A stretch of 64,000 nucleotides of DNA from Hymenopus coronatus (Eukaryota > Arthropoda > Insecta > Mantodea > Hymenopodidae), in NCBI GenBank assembly GCA_030762935.1, contig CM060900.1, positions 290,932,236-290,996,235 of the forward strand, read 5' to 3'. Under the pieces are notes generated by a model that searched no databases, was not told the origin of the DNA, and worked only from the letters and a program-made list of their open reading frames with translations. A program made the translations under genes and the position numbers. Below, one piece after another: positions 22,580 through 33,669 of the stretch. Position 1 is the first letter of the stretch. Each line of letters begins with the position of its first letter.

Positions 22580-22645
22580 TCTAAAACCCGTATCGAACCA
22601 CAACATGTTCGTCGGCCAGCACCTCTCCCTGGGAGGTCGCAAGCT

Positions 22646-22719
22646 GAAGAGAGATGCACGCTGCGGTGCCACAGTAATAAAAGCGGGCGTTAAAAACTAT
22701 CAAAAAGGAAGAGAGGTGC
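22646..22719 (+). mobile_element. Tail-only S1 insertion with a 12-bp target-site duplication
   Basis: About 50 bases of the S1 3' end (gctgcggtgcc...gcgggcgttaaaaactatc and a short A-run) lie between gaagagagatgc (22,646-22,657) and gaagagaggtgc (22,708-22,719). It is inserted in the C-terminal region of J1-b ORF2. It is the second tail-only copy in the window. Confidence 0.88.
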
Positions 22720-25014
22720 GATAAGCTGCCAGAGAAACTCACTCGTGTAGCACACGCTTTAACATCAAGGACGTTCCACAAGTCGGACAGGTTGGTGCAG
22801 GATCTCTGTTCAAAAGACAACTTTGGGTAAAAGTGCAGTGGAAAATCTGCAACCGAGCTAAATCACCTCCTCTCATTGATAAGTACGTGAGAAGATTGCC
22901 CAAATTATAGGTAGGTCCTTCACTTTTCTAAGCTTGTTATCGCGGAGAGCCGACCAGTGCGGAAGCACCGTTCTCCGCACAACCCCCTAAAATTTTCCGC
23001 CGACGCACTGATAACAGCAACAAGAGGCTCTAAGACTGGTGATTTTCCTGCCAAATCCGGAAGTTTATTCCCCGGCAAATCAATGTGTCCTGGAATCCAG
23101 GCGCAAATCCACATTAACACCGGAAGCGTACAAAATGTGAAGGACATCCTGAATGCGCTACACTAGAGGATGGTAGTTGCACAGCTTACGAATGCCATGA
23201 GGTGCACTAAGGGAATCACTCAGAATAAGGTAGTCACCGAATTGACAACGGCGAATATACAGAAGGGCTAGGCAAATAGCATAAGGTCAGCAGAACAAAG
23301 GGATGAACTACTACAAAAACCGATTGTATAAGATGCGGTTCCAGTAACAAAAACCATATACTGCCCATACTGTCATCGGTATATAAACAAATACGGCCAC
23401 TGTAATTTTTTTTTAAGATTCTAAAAACTAGTACGAATATTAGACAAAGGAGTATCAGATTTCCCATAGGCTGTCTTCCCGAGATCGACGTATGATGTGG
23501 CACGACACCAAGGTGGGTGCACCCTCTCTCCGTTGGAAACCACGGGAGGCAGTTCAAGACCATGTCTCCGAAGCAGTTCGCGGCAACGAAAACCTGAGGT
23601 CTTGGGCTAAGTAAGAGATGGCTATATCGTATGTCCAGTTCAGTATTAAAAAGGGATAAAATAATGGATGCATAAGCATGCCCTGAAGTCGACAGCCATT
23701 ATTTGCTAAGAGGACATCACGCCGGCAGTGTAGAGGCGGTTCTGCCGGTTCGGCGTAGATACTCACTATTGGGTTGGTTGGAAAAGCTCCAAAAGCCACA
23801 CGGATTCCCTGATTATGAAGTGCGTTTAAGCTCCTGAACACCGGTGATCATGCAGGGGAGTAGACAATGCAGCCATACACTAATTTGGAACGGATCGGCA
23901 CACAATAAAGATGCAACAGTACTGTCTGATCTGAACCCCCAAGATTTGCCACTTAGTATCCGTAAGATATTCAAAGAACTGTCACTCCGCGCTTAAAGCT
24001 GTTCTATATGTGGTGACCAGTATAGGTTTCAATCGAATACCAACCCCAAGAATCTCATCTGATCTGTGAAGGGAAGTAAATCGGATCCGAGTTGAAGAGT
24101 AGGAGCCATTCGCTACCTACAACGCCAGCAGTTAACGCAGACTGTCTTCTCAGTTGAGAAATGAACCCAGTTTTACGAGTTCCAATCATAAAGGTTGTCC
24201 AAACACCAGTGCAGATGGCGTTCTCAGAAGGGTGTACTCTGAGAAGTACAGAAGATGGCAAAGTCGTCCACGAACGAACAGGAAGAGACACTTGGGGGAA
24301 GATATTGCAATATGGAATGTATTACTATAGCATACAGCGGCATGCTGAGTATAGAGCCCCATGGCACTCCGTTCTCTTGAATAAAATGGTTAGATAAAAC
24401 CAAGCTCACCTTCACTCGGGTCGCGCATAAACTCATGAATGAACCGGAGTAGGCGTCCATGTATGATCCAGTTGTGGAGGGAGCGTGATATCCCCGCCCG
24501 CCAACACGTATCATAAGCCTTCTCGAGGTAAAAAAAATATTCTAACCATCTGAGAATTCTGAAGAAAGCCGTCCTTGATCTGCGTCGATAGGGACACCAG
24601 ATGGTCAACCTTTGATCGACGTCTTCGAAAACCACAATGGATATTGGTCCGAAGATTGTGGGATTCCAGCTGCCACACCAACCGTCCATTGATCATCTGC
24701 TCCATCACCTTGAAGCACAATTGGTAAGTGAAATAGGACGGTAGCTGGAAGGAGGATGGCGGTCCTTTCCAGGTTTCAAAATAGGTCTGGTGGTAGCCTA
24801 CCTCCACTGACTTGGAAAAGTGGCATCTACCCAGACCCGATTATAGACCTCGAGGAGAGAAGCCTACACTCAGGAGAGAGATGTTAAAACATTTGGACGT
24901 AGATGCCACCTAAACCGACCGCAAAGTTTCGGGAAGATGAGAGGACATTGTCTAGCTCCACCATAGTGAAAAACCGATGGTCGTCTTCAAGGTTTTCAGA
25001 GCAAAATGAAATGA

Positions 25015-25305
25015 TGTTTTATTTATGGACGCTCTTTAACTCCTACAGTTCTCAGCGTTCCATTCTACTCTGGGCGTGAGAAATCGCTTAATTTTGCTAT
25101 GAGGTCTCTCTATAAGGCTTAAGGTTCTTTATGTGGCGTAAATCTACGACACGGGACCCGTGGCTTTAGTGTCCTTCTGAGGGAAGCCAGGCTAAGGACT
25201 TTTACGCCCGAAAAAATCCATTGTCGTCCGCCGGGTATGAACGCTCGACCTTGGGTAAATGGGGTTAGCATGGTAACCACTACACCACGGAGCGGGATGG
25301 CGAAC
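25015..25305 (-). mobile_element. S2 SINE between endonuclease and RT of J1-b
   Basis: Tail tttatttatggacgctcttt at 25,019 and head cgctccgtggtgtagtggtt (minus) near 25,300. The B box is altered (gagcgttcatacccgg on minus). No clear target-site duplication is visible. The greater divergence suggests an older copy than the other two in J1-b. Confidence 0.8.
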
Positions 25306-26694
25306 CCTTGAAATTCGACCTGAGCCTTAAGTGGAAGAAACTCAAGCGAATAATTATCTGAGCTATGCACTTGAGCAAAAGCACTGCCAAAAGAGTTATC
25401 CACGTCAAACGTATCAACTATAGCGCCTACCGTTGTTTTTAGACCAGCGATAGGCAAATGGACCTTTTTGCTGTCTACACGCCTTAACTTATCCTACACG
25501 ATAGAGGAAAGTGTGTGGTGATTAAAAGAGGCGACAAATTTGTTCCATGATGACCTCTTGCTGTCCTGAACAATATGTCTGGATTGGGCACGCAGGTTTT
25601 AATATTGAATCAGACTATCCAGGGTAACGCGACGGTGGAAAACTAAGTGCATGTCTGAGAGTATGAATGGCATTCCGGCATTGTTCTGTCCACCACGGGA
25701 CAGGACAGCGACGGGAATTTTTAGTAGATCGCAAAATCTAAATTTCAGCAGCAGAAATAGTTGTCTCGGTGAGGTTTTGTACTAAGAGGTCTAAGAGTCA
25801 TAATGTTGTGGTGAAAACGGCCAAGCTGCAATAAAGGATTCAGTTGGCCCGTTCTAAGCGTCACCTAGGTAAACGGGTGGAACATACATCCTGTGCCAAT
25901 AGAAAATAAGAATTGGAAAGTGGTCACTAGAATGCAAGTCAGAGATTATGTACCATTGTAAGGAAACTTCAAACTCTGGAGAACAAACTGCTATATCAAT
26001 TTTAGAAAAACTATTGAAGGCGTCAGTAAGAAATGTAGACTCTCCTGTGTTCAGGAGAGATAGATTAATGCAAACAAAAAAGTTGGCGATCAATTGACCC
26101 CTCGCACAAGACCAAGGGGAGGCCAAAGCGCGTACTGGGTATTCACGTCCCCTACCAACAGAAGAGGTGTCGGAAACTCGTAGACAAGGTATTCTAAATC
26201 AGTGCGCGAGAGGTCAGCAGATGGAGGAATATGTATACTGCAAATGGTGAAACTAATAGAGGGTAGCGAAATCCTTAGAGCAATGGACTTATATCAGATT
26301 GAGTGGGTTCAAATTCAGCGAAGATATCACCTCTGATAAGAATCATGGTGCCCCTTTGTGCAGGTACTACCTCCGCCGGTGATACATCACACTGCCAAAA
26401 GAGTACTCTCTGACGGTAAGGTTGTCTTGGGGACGGAGTTTGGTCTTTTGCAAGTATACGACCCAGGGCAGATGCTGTTGGAGCAACACATCAAGCTCTG
26501 GTCGGCGTAATCTAATTCCGCGTATGTTGCACTGAAGGTTAGCCATGTTCAGTGGTGTGGGATAAGATTGAAATGAAAAGGCGGGCGTTTCTGCAGATTT
26601 GGATGTACAGGTCGGCTTAGTTTATTTTTCTTGGCCGTCGGATTAACACTTTTTTCAAGAGCACGATGCTGCCGCTTTCGCACTGGCCATCTGG

Positions 26695-27024
26695 CAGTGA
26701 GGGCAGATAAATAAAAATGTAAATGGCGTGTTATTTATGGACGCTCTTTAACTGCTGTGGTTCTCAGCGTCCCATTCTATACTGGGTGTCAAAGACCGTT
26801 TAATTTTGATCAGATGCCTCCCTATCAGGCTTGAGGTTCTTTTACGTGCCGTAAATCTACGACACGGGACCAACGGCTTTACTTCCCTTCCAAAAGAAGC
26901 CTTGCTAAGGATTTTTACACCCAAAAAAATCGATCGTCCTCCACCGGGTTTGAACCCGCGACCTAGGGTGTAAGAAGTTGGCATTGTAACCATTACACCA
27001 AGGAGGGTGACAGTGAGGGCAGAA
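26695..27024 (-). mobile_element. S2 SINE with a 13-bp target-site duplication
   Basis: The element lies between cagtgagggcaga at 26,695-26,707 and at 27,012-27,024. Tail side tggacgctctttaactgctg, head side gggttcaaacccg, 304 bases between the repeats. It was inserted at the end of J1-b ORF1. Confidence 0.9.
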
Positions 27025-28600
27025 TCCTACTTGTCCATCTCCTCCACGGGAATGGTCCCCTTTCCAATAGAGGATTTTGGTTCGAGAACTTCGAACGGAT
27101 TGGAGTAGCTTATTGAGGAAGATGATGGTTGCCGATCTGTGCCTTCCCCAGAAGATTCCTCAGAAGGGATTCTACACGGGGAGTGCCGTGGATTTTTCCT
27201 TCCCTTAGCAGTTTTGGGAGGAGATTTTGCATTCTCTTTCAGGAAGTTGTTCCGGATATATTTGGTCTTAAGGGCTTTCGTTGGTGCAGAATATTCGACG
27301 ATTATGGCTGTCTTATTTCCTGTAGTCGAAGGCTTGGGTGGCCTGTTTGCTGTAATATGCCTTACAGTGGTGGCGTTGGAAGATCGTGATGCCGAAGAAG
27401 AAGTGGAAACTGAGGGCCATTTTAGTGGTCGGTCTACGAGAAACTTTCTACAACTATGGCCCTGTTAACATCGCAGGCCTGTTTTCCCGCTTCGGCACTG
27501 GCTTAGCTAAACCGAGCTGTAGGCTCCATGCAACGGAACAGAGGGTTGGTGGATTCGCAGGAGCTTCCGAGAAGGAAGCTTCCCTTTCACTTGGATCTCC
27601 GGGATCGCTCTCTCCTCTCCAAAACGGGGACAGTCGCGGGAGCTAGATGGATGCTCACCGCCGCAGTTAAAAAAATGTAAATGGCGTGTTATTTATGGAC
27701 GCTCTTTAACTACTGTGGTTCTCAGCGTCCCATTCTAAATTGGGCGTGAAAGACCGCTTAATTTTGCTCAGAGGCCTCTCTATCAGGCTTGAGGTTCTTT
27801 TACGTGCCGTAAATCTATGACACGGGACCCACGGCTTTACTTCCCTTCCGAAGGAAGCCATGCTGACGATTTTTACACCCGAAAAAATCCATCGTCCTCC
27901 GCCGGGTTTGAACCCGCGACCTTGGGTATATGAAGTTAGCATGGTAACCATTACACCACGGAGGGCGACACCACCGCAGTTAACGCAGCATGGAGTCGAA
28001 GTACAACCTCCAACGTGCGTGACATCTCCACAGTTTGCGCATGTAGACCGACCACTACAAAACTCGCTAGTGTGGCCAAGCCGCCGCTGACCCTTGAAAC
28101 ATCGCAGCGGGTTCGGGATGTATGGCCCAGAATCGATGGTTTTGTATGCTACCTTAACACCCTGAGGGAGATCTACAAATTAGGCACAAATTCACTTATT
28201 AACTCTACGCTGAACCTTATACATAGAGGTGACACCTTGTGCTTCAAGCTCCTCCTGAATCTCCTCATTGGGCAAACCGTCGAATGCGCGGGTGGTAACA
28301 ACCCCGCTCGAGAAGTTCAAGTTCTTGTGCATAGCGACCTTCGCAAAGTAACTGCCTAACATATTTGCTCGCATTAATTTTGATGTCTGGTATGCTGATA
28401 CTGCTTCGACCAGAAGCATATCATTGCAATAGCGATTACAACACTTCATCGGACCAGCTAACCAATGGGCTAAACAGTGTAAATTTCTAACTTGCCTCTC
28501 TCCTATGTATCACAGAGTAGCAAGAGTCACGGCAATCGTATGCTACCTTTACGATCACTAAACTTGATTTTGGTTGGTTTTTTGAGGACATAAAAAGTAT
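27025..28600 (-). pseudogene. J1-b ORF1: RRM-like N-domain, zinc knuckles, Ser-rich tail
   Basis: On minus, 28,449-28,192 is open and reads MLLVEAVSAYQTSKLMRANM and then GVVTTRAFDGLPNEEIQEEL and GVTSMYKVQRRVN, the N-domain. 28,150-27,969 covers the zinc-knuckle region (SEFCSGRSTCANCGDVTH). After the S2 insertion, 27,650-27,025 holds the tail: KWPSVSTSSSASRSSNATTV, PPKPSTTGNKTAIIVEYSAP and SNPFEVLEPKSSIGKGTIPV. The final motif N.FEVLE is typical of LINE ORF1 proteins. The protein would bind LINE RNA. It is broken by the SINE and by stops. Confidence 0.65.
27656..27983 (-). mobile_element. S2 SINE with a 15-bp target-site duplication
   Basis: 27,671-27,968 carries the S2 element. It is flanked by caccgccgcagttaa (27,656-27,670) and caccaccgcagttaa (27,969-27,983), differing at one base. 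The head with gggttcaaacccg lies at the right. The insertion splits the zinc-knuckle part of J1-b ORF1. Confidence 0.9.
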
Positions 28601-29059
28601 GGTAGAAATTCATCCTCCACTCACCAGGGAGCCCAACGAGGGGTCACCCCACTAGGGTGGCAGGGCAGCACAGGGGCTATAGCAGGTTCGCCGTCCCAAT
28701 CACTCTGGATTTCGGTATAATACCGAGTCCTGGCCGATTGATCATGGGTGGGTTAGTGCCAAGCCTCCCGTTTAGGTAATGCAAAAACCTAAGCCATATA
28801 TATTAGGCTGCACACCCTCCCAAGTTACAGAAGATCAACCCTCAACTTACCAGGATATACCTTTTCACCAACAAGGGTCTCCACGCACGGCCTATACATG
28901 GGTGGGCAATTGGACCGAATGACCCCCTCAACACTCAGGTGCTGCCCACACCAGGGAGTAAGGGTTAACTCGGGACCCCGGGGGCGCTAAACCGTACCTA
29001 CCGCAGTAGGTCCCTGGCGAGATATGCAGAAACGTCTTTCTATTTAGAACGTATCCCAT

Positions 29060-29470
29060 AATATAGACCAGGACAAACCTACTGTAGAACATACACGGTT
29101 TTCGACCACATCGAGCAGAGCTTGAACTGCTACTCAGGCGCATCAACCTCTAGACATCTGTCTACAAGAGACAAAGCTGTGTCCACAATACAATTTTACA
29201 ATCAGGTACTACTGCTCTGTGCGGTTTGATTTATCAACGGAAGAAGGTATTCCAGTACACGGGGACACTATGATACTCATCAGAGGTGACATTTGTGCTG
29301 ATTCGGCCCCTTATAGTTTGACCTCCATCAGTCGCTGTAAGGATTACGCTGGCAGATGTACCATTTGTAGTATTTATCTGCTTCCCTCTAATGACATCTC
29401 GCGCACTGAGTTAGACCTCATTTCCCAGGTACCAACATCATTTCTGTTGGTGGGGGACGTGCATGCCTAG
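29060..29470 (+). pseudogene. J1-g: endonuclease N-terminal fragment of J1
   Basis: Plus frames read HRAELELLLRRINL, then ICLQETKLCPQYNFTIRYYC, then STEEGIPVHGDTMILIRGDI and PTSFLLVGDVHA. This covers the first half of the AP-endonuclease, with the catalytic Glu of LQETK kept. It stops at 29,470 and lies head to head with the 5' end of J1-b. The segment 29,219-29,470 is open for 83 codons, one of the best-preserved J1 pieces. Confidence 0.7.
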
Positions 29471-29479
29471 ACCTCTCTA

Positions 29480-31360
29480 GGAACGTCTGGGACCGTTGAT
29501 GTCTAATGTATTAGAAATTTTAATGTTATAAATATGTCCTTTAAAGGATTTTTCTATTGTATCGCAAAGAAGCTGGCTATGACAGACTTTGGAAATTTTT
29601 GCGGATGCGGCACTGCTCTCCTCTTCAGAAAAATCACCCTCATGGGTCCTCTTGCATTCGCGAGGCTCAAGCATCTCCTCCAATTGCAGGCCAGCTCCTC
29701 TGAAGACTTTTGCCGAGATGTCTCTCCCTGCATTCCACAGGTGGTCGGGTCTGCAGGAAGGTCCGGGCGTCGGGGATCGCACCTAGCGTAATTACTGAAC
29801 GGTTCAGGTAGAGGAGAGCTTGCTTCCTGTGTCATCCAGGTTCTCATGGCAGTATTCCATCCTTCATTATCTGAGGACTCGTCCCAGAATGCGCTCACTA
29901 TCTCCAAGTGCTGAGGAGAATAGATCGCCTTATCCTCTGAAGTCCCCTCTTGAAGTGGACCCCCTGCTTCGGTACTGGCGTATCTGCAAACAATGAAAGA
30001 AATTAGGTTTTGTTTCTCCCGCCATTTTCAAACTGTTTCGAGCATTTATTATTTCTGTAATAAAATATAATCTGACGTGTTTCATTAATATTACTTTCCC
30101 TGTGTCTCTGCCATAACTTATTGTTCCATTTACTTTACGCTAATCGGGATAAACTTTGGCAGTAATTATATTTTATAGGCATCAGACTAATGTTATAGTT
30201 AAGTCTTTTAAGAGTAGGTCGCTATGTGATGACCTTGAAATTCCGTTTTTCTTGTATCAATGAGATGAAATATGTGAATATCAACTTCTCATTTTAGAAA
30301 AGTATACGTTTTAGAATATTTGAGTTAAATCAAGGAATATCTCAAAATGGTTCATTGCACAAAAAACATGTATTTCTCATAAATTGTGTGTTCTAAGGAT
30401 ATCTAAAGTTTTTGTGGTAGGTCTTTTTTTATACATCTTATGGTTTACTAGTCATAAAACATGGAACAATGCATTCAGAATAAAGAGATCTTCAGAGACT
30501 ACACTCAAAAAATTAAAGTTGTACATTTTATTTTTCATGTAAATATCTTTAATATTCGATACTTTAATCAAGATCTTTAGGGCCATTTTTTCACAAAATC
30601 AACGTTTTTGCAATTGTTTCCATGTATAGGATAGTTTGTGGTGGGAGGATATTATTTAAAATATTCGTGTTGCATCCTTAGAAGATAATAAATTTAAATA
30701 GCTAGTTTTGTATCTATTGGACACACAGAACCTTTTTTCTAAAATGACTTTTTCGTACTCAGGGGACCCGAAATATATACTCCCAATGAAATCTCGAAAT
30801 AGAATTTTGGGTGCAATAAAATACCTTTTCTATTCACTATGTACATAGTACGTATAGAGAAAGTAAAAAAATGAAAATCACCAGGTCCTGGAAGCCCTGG
30901 TCTCGTAGCTCCTCCAAACTGGATCCTTGAGGACCTGTTAGCAATCTGTGTTGGTCCTCCTGAAAATGATAATGATAATTAATAAAAATAAAAGCAACAA
31001 TAATAATCATCATTTAAAAACGTTTAACAGTATTAGTTCATTCATCATTATTTTATTTCCATAATTTAATTAATTTGATTCATTTGTAAATGAGTCTCTT
31101 TTGCTTTAGAAGGATGAGTCTTTTCGTATATTCTTTTTTAACTTTGGGTATTTTTTCATATGCATGTGTTTTTGGCTATTGTATGTAAGACAGTCAGAAT
31201 AATTACCTCTATTTGGTTCACGTTGATTCTGTCCCTTAGAAAGTAGATGTGCTGTGAATATAGCAATGGTTTGAACGGATTGTTCCATTGCTGGAGTCCA
31301 AATATTGCTTAGCGCCTGGAAATTCCATTGATCGGCTGGCATTGTCGCATTGTCGTATAT
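29480..31360 (-). CDS. Candidate multi-exon gene, product unrecognised
   Basis: Three minus segments have canonical borders. Exon A (about 31,360-31,207) has ATG at 31,342, reads MPADQWNFQALSNIWTPAME and ends AGAG|GTAATT. Exon B (30,959-30,882) sits between TTTTCAG and CCTG|GTGATT. Exon C starts after TTTGCAG (29,983) or the nearer GAAGCAG (29,963) and may end AG|GTGCGA at 29,783. Joining A, B and C at 29,963 keeps one open frame through GPTQIANRSSRIQFGG and LQEGTSEDKAIYSPQHLEIV. Downstream, 29,782-29,477 is open in another frame (LQLEEMLEPRECKRTHEGDF), so a further exon or an indel is possible. Low-copy, higher-GC sequence. No domain is recognised. It could be a host gene or a gag-like relic. 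Confidence 0.4.
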
Positions 31361-31667
31361 AGGACTGATTGCATTCTATTGTATGCTTCTCGCATTTCGT
31401 TGGACCAGTAGACTGAAAATAAACATTTACCCTTTACCTTCGTCATTCAATTTCATGTTTGATTAAGTGTTACTAACGTTCTTCCTGTGCATTTCAGTCA
31501 ATAGGTTTTTATAGTAATTAGCAAAAGCCTATTCATTAAGAGTGCAGTATTTATTGTTTAAGGTATTTAAATGTAAATTTACTTTTAAGCTGTTATGTTA
31601 TTTCGTTGGAATAAATTACCATAAACTACTATTGCAAACACGTGAAATAAAGATTTTCTTTTATGCA

Positions 31668-31948
31668 TAATTCACGAATTCGAGCGCTTAGCGACCTGAC
31701 TTCTTGCCTGGAGGTCCCAGGTTCGATTCCCTGCTGGGACGGGTAATTTTTCTTTAAGCAGAATTATTCCCTATCCCCACTGAGTCTAGAAGTATGAATG
31801 TGAGAGTGAATGTGTGTTTAATTGTGTAAAATGATTAATTATTAACCTAATGTTACCTAGAGGTATTACGGAGTTGTTTCACAAGTTGAAAGTCACGAGC
31901 TGCCCATAGCTATATAAATGAAACAATTTTAGAAAAATAAAAGAAATA
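31668..31948 (+). mobile_element. S3: tRNA-derived SINE-like element
   Basis: Cgcttagcgacctgacttc (A-box-like) is followed 35 bases later by ggttcgattcc, a perfect B box, then gctgggacgggtaatttt, a body of about 190 bases, and an end rich in tatataaatgaaacaatttt. The acceptor-stem sequence does not fold as a tRNA, so it is a SINE head and not a tRNA gene. There is only one copy in the window and no target-site duplication is seen, so the borders are approximate. Confidence 0.55.
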
Positions 31949-31949
31949 G

Positions 31950-32787
31950 TTTTGTCATTTAGTTCTTGTTATTTGATTAGACCATGAATGTGTTTACGTT
32001 CTTTTAGTTAAAATGTTCACATGTGTGCACCATATACTTTTTCTCAATTTATTTCCAGTGTTCGGAGGACTTCAAAAATTCATTCACCATAAAATCTTTA
32101 CATCGAATTCATTTGTGTATGCTCTCATGCTACTGTTGATTCTATTATAGATTCTCTTTTTGCCACACTACCGTTAAGTATGTGAAGTTCCATTTAATAC
32201 ACAGTTTTTCTTAAAAAAAAATATGTATTGTGTTCATTGTAAAAATTTGTGGAAAATTGTAAGTAAATACAGCAATTTTCAGCGTGATAATCGTTTTTAA
32301 AATTAGTGACACTATACTTTTTTTAAAACTTACCATTCCTTTCAAGATGCTTGATTTGCAGTGATGTCTTCGTTCACAAATTAAATTTTAGGTTCCCGGT
32401 CGATTCTCGTAGGTTACTACACTGAGCGAATCCTATAAAGACGATGTTCTGTTAGATGTTTCTTCGTCTTTTATAGTGGATTGTTGTGTTAAGATCGGCT
32501 ACTACCGTGAATTTCATTGGCTGCCTCTATTTACATTTTTCCATTCATTGTAGAATCGTATTGCATTGGTGGATTTAAGAATTATTTTCTCTCTGTTTAG
32601 AGAGAAGGAGGGACTTGAATCAATCGTGTCCGGACTTGGGAGATTGTCCATTTCTTGTAAACAGAATATCCTCGCTGTATTTGTGATTCACTGTAGGACC
32701 GTAAATTATAGCGTCGTTTTGGCTACATACCTACTCTAAACACGCTTACGTAAGTTATTTACATGTTTCTCGGAGTGATAGTTTAAA
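31950..32787. other. Low-copy AT-rich DNA, nothing recognised
   Basis: No open frame above 60 codons and no repeat that I can recognise. Confidence 0.4.
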
Positions 32788-33665
32788 AGGGTGTATCCTA
32801 CTTTTTTCTCTGTCTCAGATTCAAAACATTGATGGATGTATAACCTCGGACTTACAGTAGACGCCATTAGAAAACATCATTGCATCTTTATTTAAAACAA
32901 GCTATACACGCTTTTAAGCTTAACCAGAAAAATACATTTAAAGTGAGTTTAAATAACCTATATGTTTTCGCGAACTATTCAACCTTAAAATTGTTGAAAG
33001 GTTTTCTTGGAAATAAACATTCTTCCCGTCTAAATTTGATATTTTAAGGCGTCATTTTGGGTGTGTATTCTCAAAAATGTATAACCTTGTTATTTCCTGC
33101 TTCTCGCCATGACAGGTGAATAGGGTGCATTCTATTTTTCTCTGTCTCGGATTCAAAACATTGATAGACATATAACCTCGGACTTGGCAATAGAATCCAT
33201 CAGAAAATATCATTGCATCTTCATTTAAAACAAACTATACACGCTTTTAAGCCTAACCAGGATCGATACACTTAGCGTGAGTTCAAAATAGCCTATTTAT
33301 TTTCGCGAACTATTCAAGCTTAAAATTGCTCAATGGTTTTTTTGGAAATAAACATTCTTCCCGTTAAACCTGATATTTTAAGGCGCCATTTTGGCTGTGT
33401 ATTCTCAAAAATGTATATCCCTGTTATTGCCTGCTTCTCGTCATGCAGGTGAATAGGGTGCATTCTATTCTTCTCTGTCTCAGATTCAAAAAATTGATAG
33501 ACATACAACCTTGCACTTGGCAGTAGAAAGAATCCATGAGAAAATAAAATTGCATCTTTATTTAAAACACGTTATACGCATTTCTAAGCTTAAACAGAGC
33601 ATTACACTTATCGCGAATTCAAAATGAACATTTCCTTTCGCGAACTATTCAACCTTAAAATGCTT
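32788..33665. repeat. 333-bp tandem repeat, about 2.6 copies
   Basis: Copies begin with agggtgcattctatttttct-like sequence at 32,788, 33,122 and 33,455 (periods 334 and 333). The third stops after about 210 bases. Shared landmarks are tctctgtctcagattcaaaa, cattgcatctttatttaaaac, tttcgcgaactattcaacctt and aaataaacattcttcccgt. There is no protein-coding frame. The fixed length and head-to-tail order resemble a short satellite array. Confidence 0.9.
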
Positions 33666-33669
33666 TTAA

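Larger units (their letters stand above)
22580..26546 (-). pseudogene. J1-b ORF2: endonuclease, reverse transcriptase, RNase H
   Basis: ORF2 starts at ATG 26,546 (MANLQCNIRGIRLRRPELDV). The endonuclease shows QKTKLRPQDNLTVREYS and PTPLLLVGDVNTQYALW (a VGDFN-like block near 26,140). After an S2 insertion the RT begins FTMVELDNVLSS (24,980). RT blocks are FETWKGPPSSFQLPSYFTYQ, CGFRRRRSKVDHLVSLSTQI, ENGVPWGSILSMPLYAIVIH and the catalytic SFVDDFAIFCTSQS (24,270), so the FxDD residues are kept. The thumb lies at 23,840-23,560. RNase H shows LYTDDSMGS (23,385) and CAWIPGHIDLPGNKLPDLAG (23,105), where the usual DGS...GH.G.P.NE.AD pattern is partly lost. Many stops. Confidence 0.75.
22262..29030 (-). 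mobile_element. J1-b: near-complete Jockey-like LINE
   Basis: This is the reference copy for the family in this window. Reading down on minus: 5' UTR (29,030-28,600), ORF1 (28,600-27,025), ORF2 from ATG at 26,546 to about 22,580, and an AT-rich 3' UTR to 22,262. Inserted into it are three S2 SINEs (27.67-27.97, 26.71-27.01 and 25.02-25.30 kb) and one tail-only S1 (22.66 kb). Subtracting these leaves about 5.8 kb, a normal length for an intact Jockey-type element. All domains are in the expected order but carry stops and frameshifts. The 5' end is adjacent to J1-g. Confidence 0.8.

Noticed and set aside
27129..27646. Plus-strand open frames of 86-109 codons
   Set aside because: They lie antisense to the J1-b ORF1 tail, whose minus frame has the typical Ser-rich composition and N.FEVLE ending.
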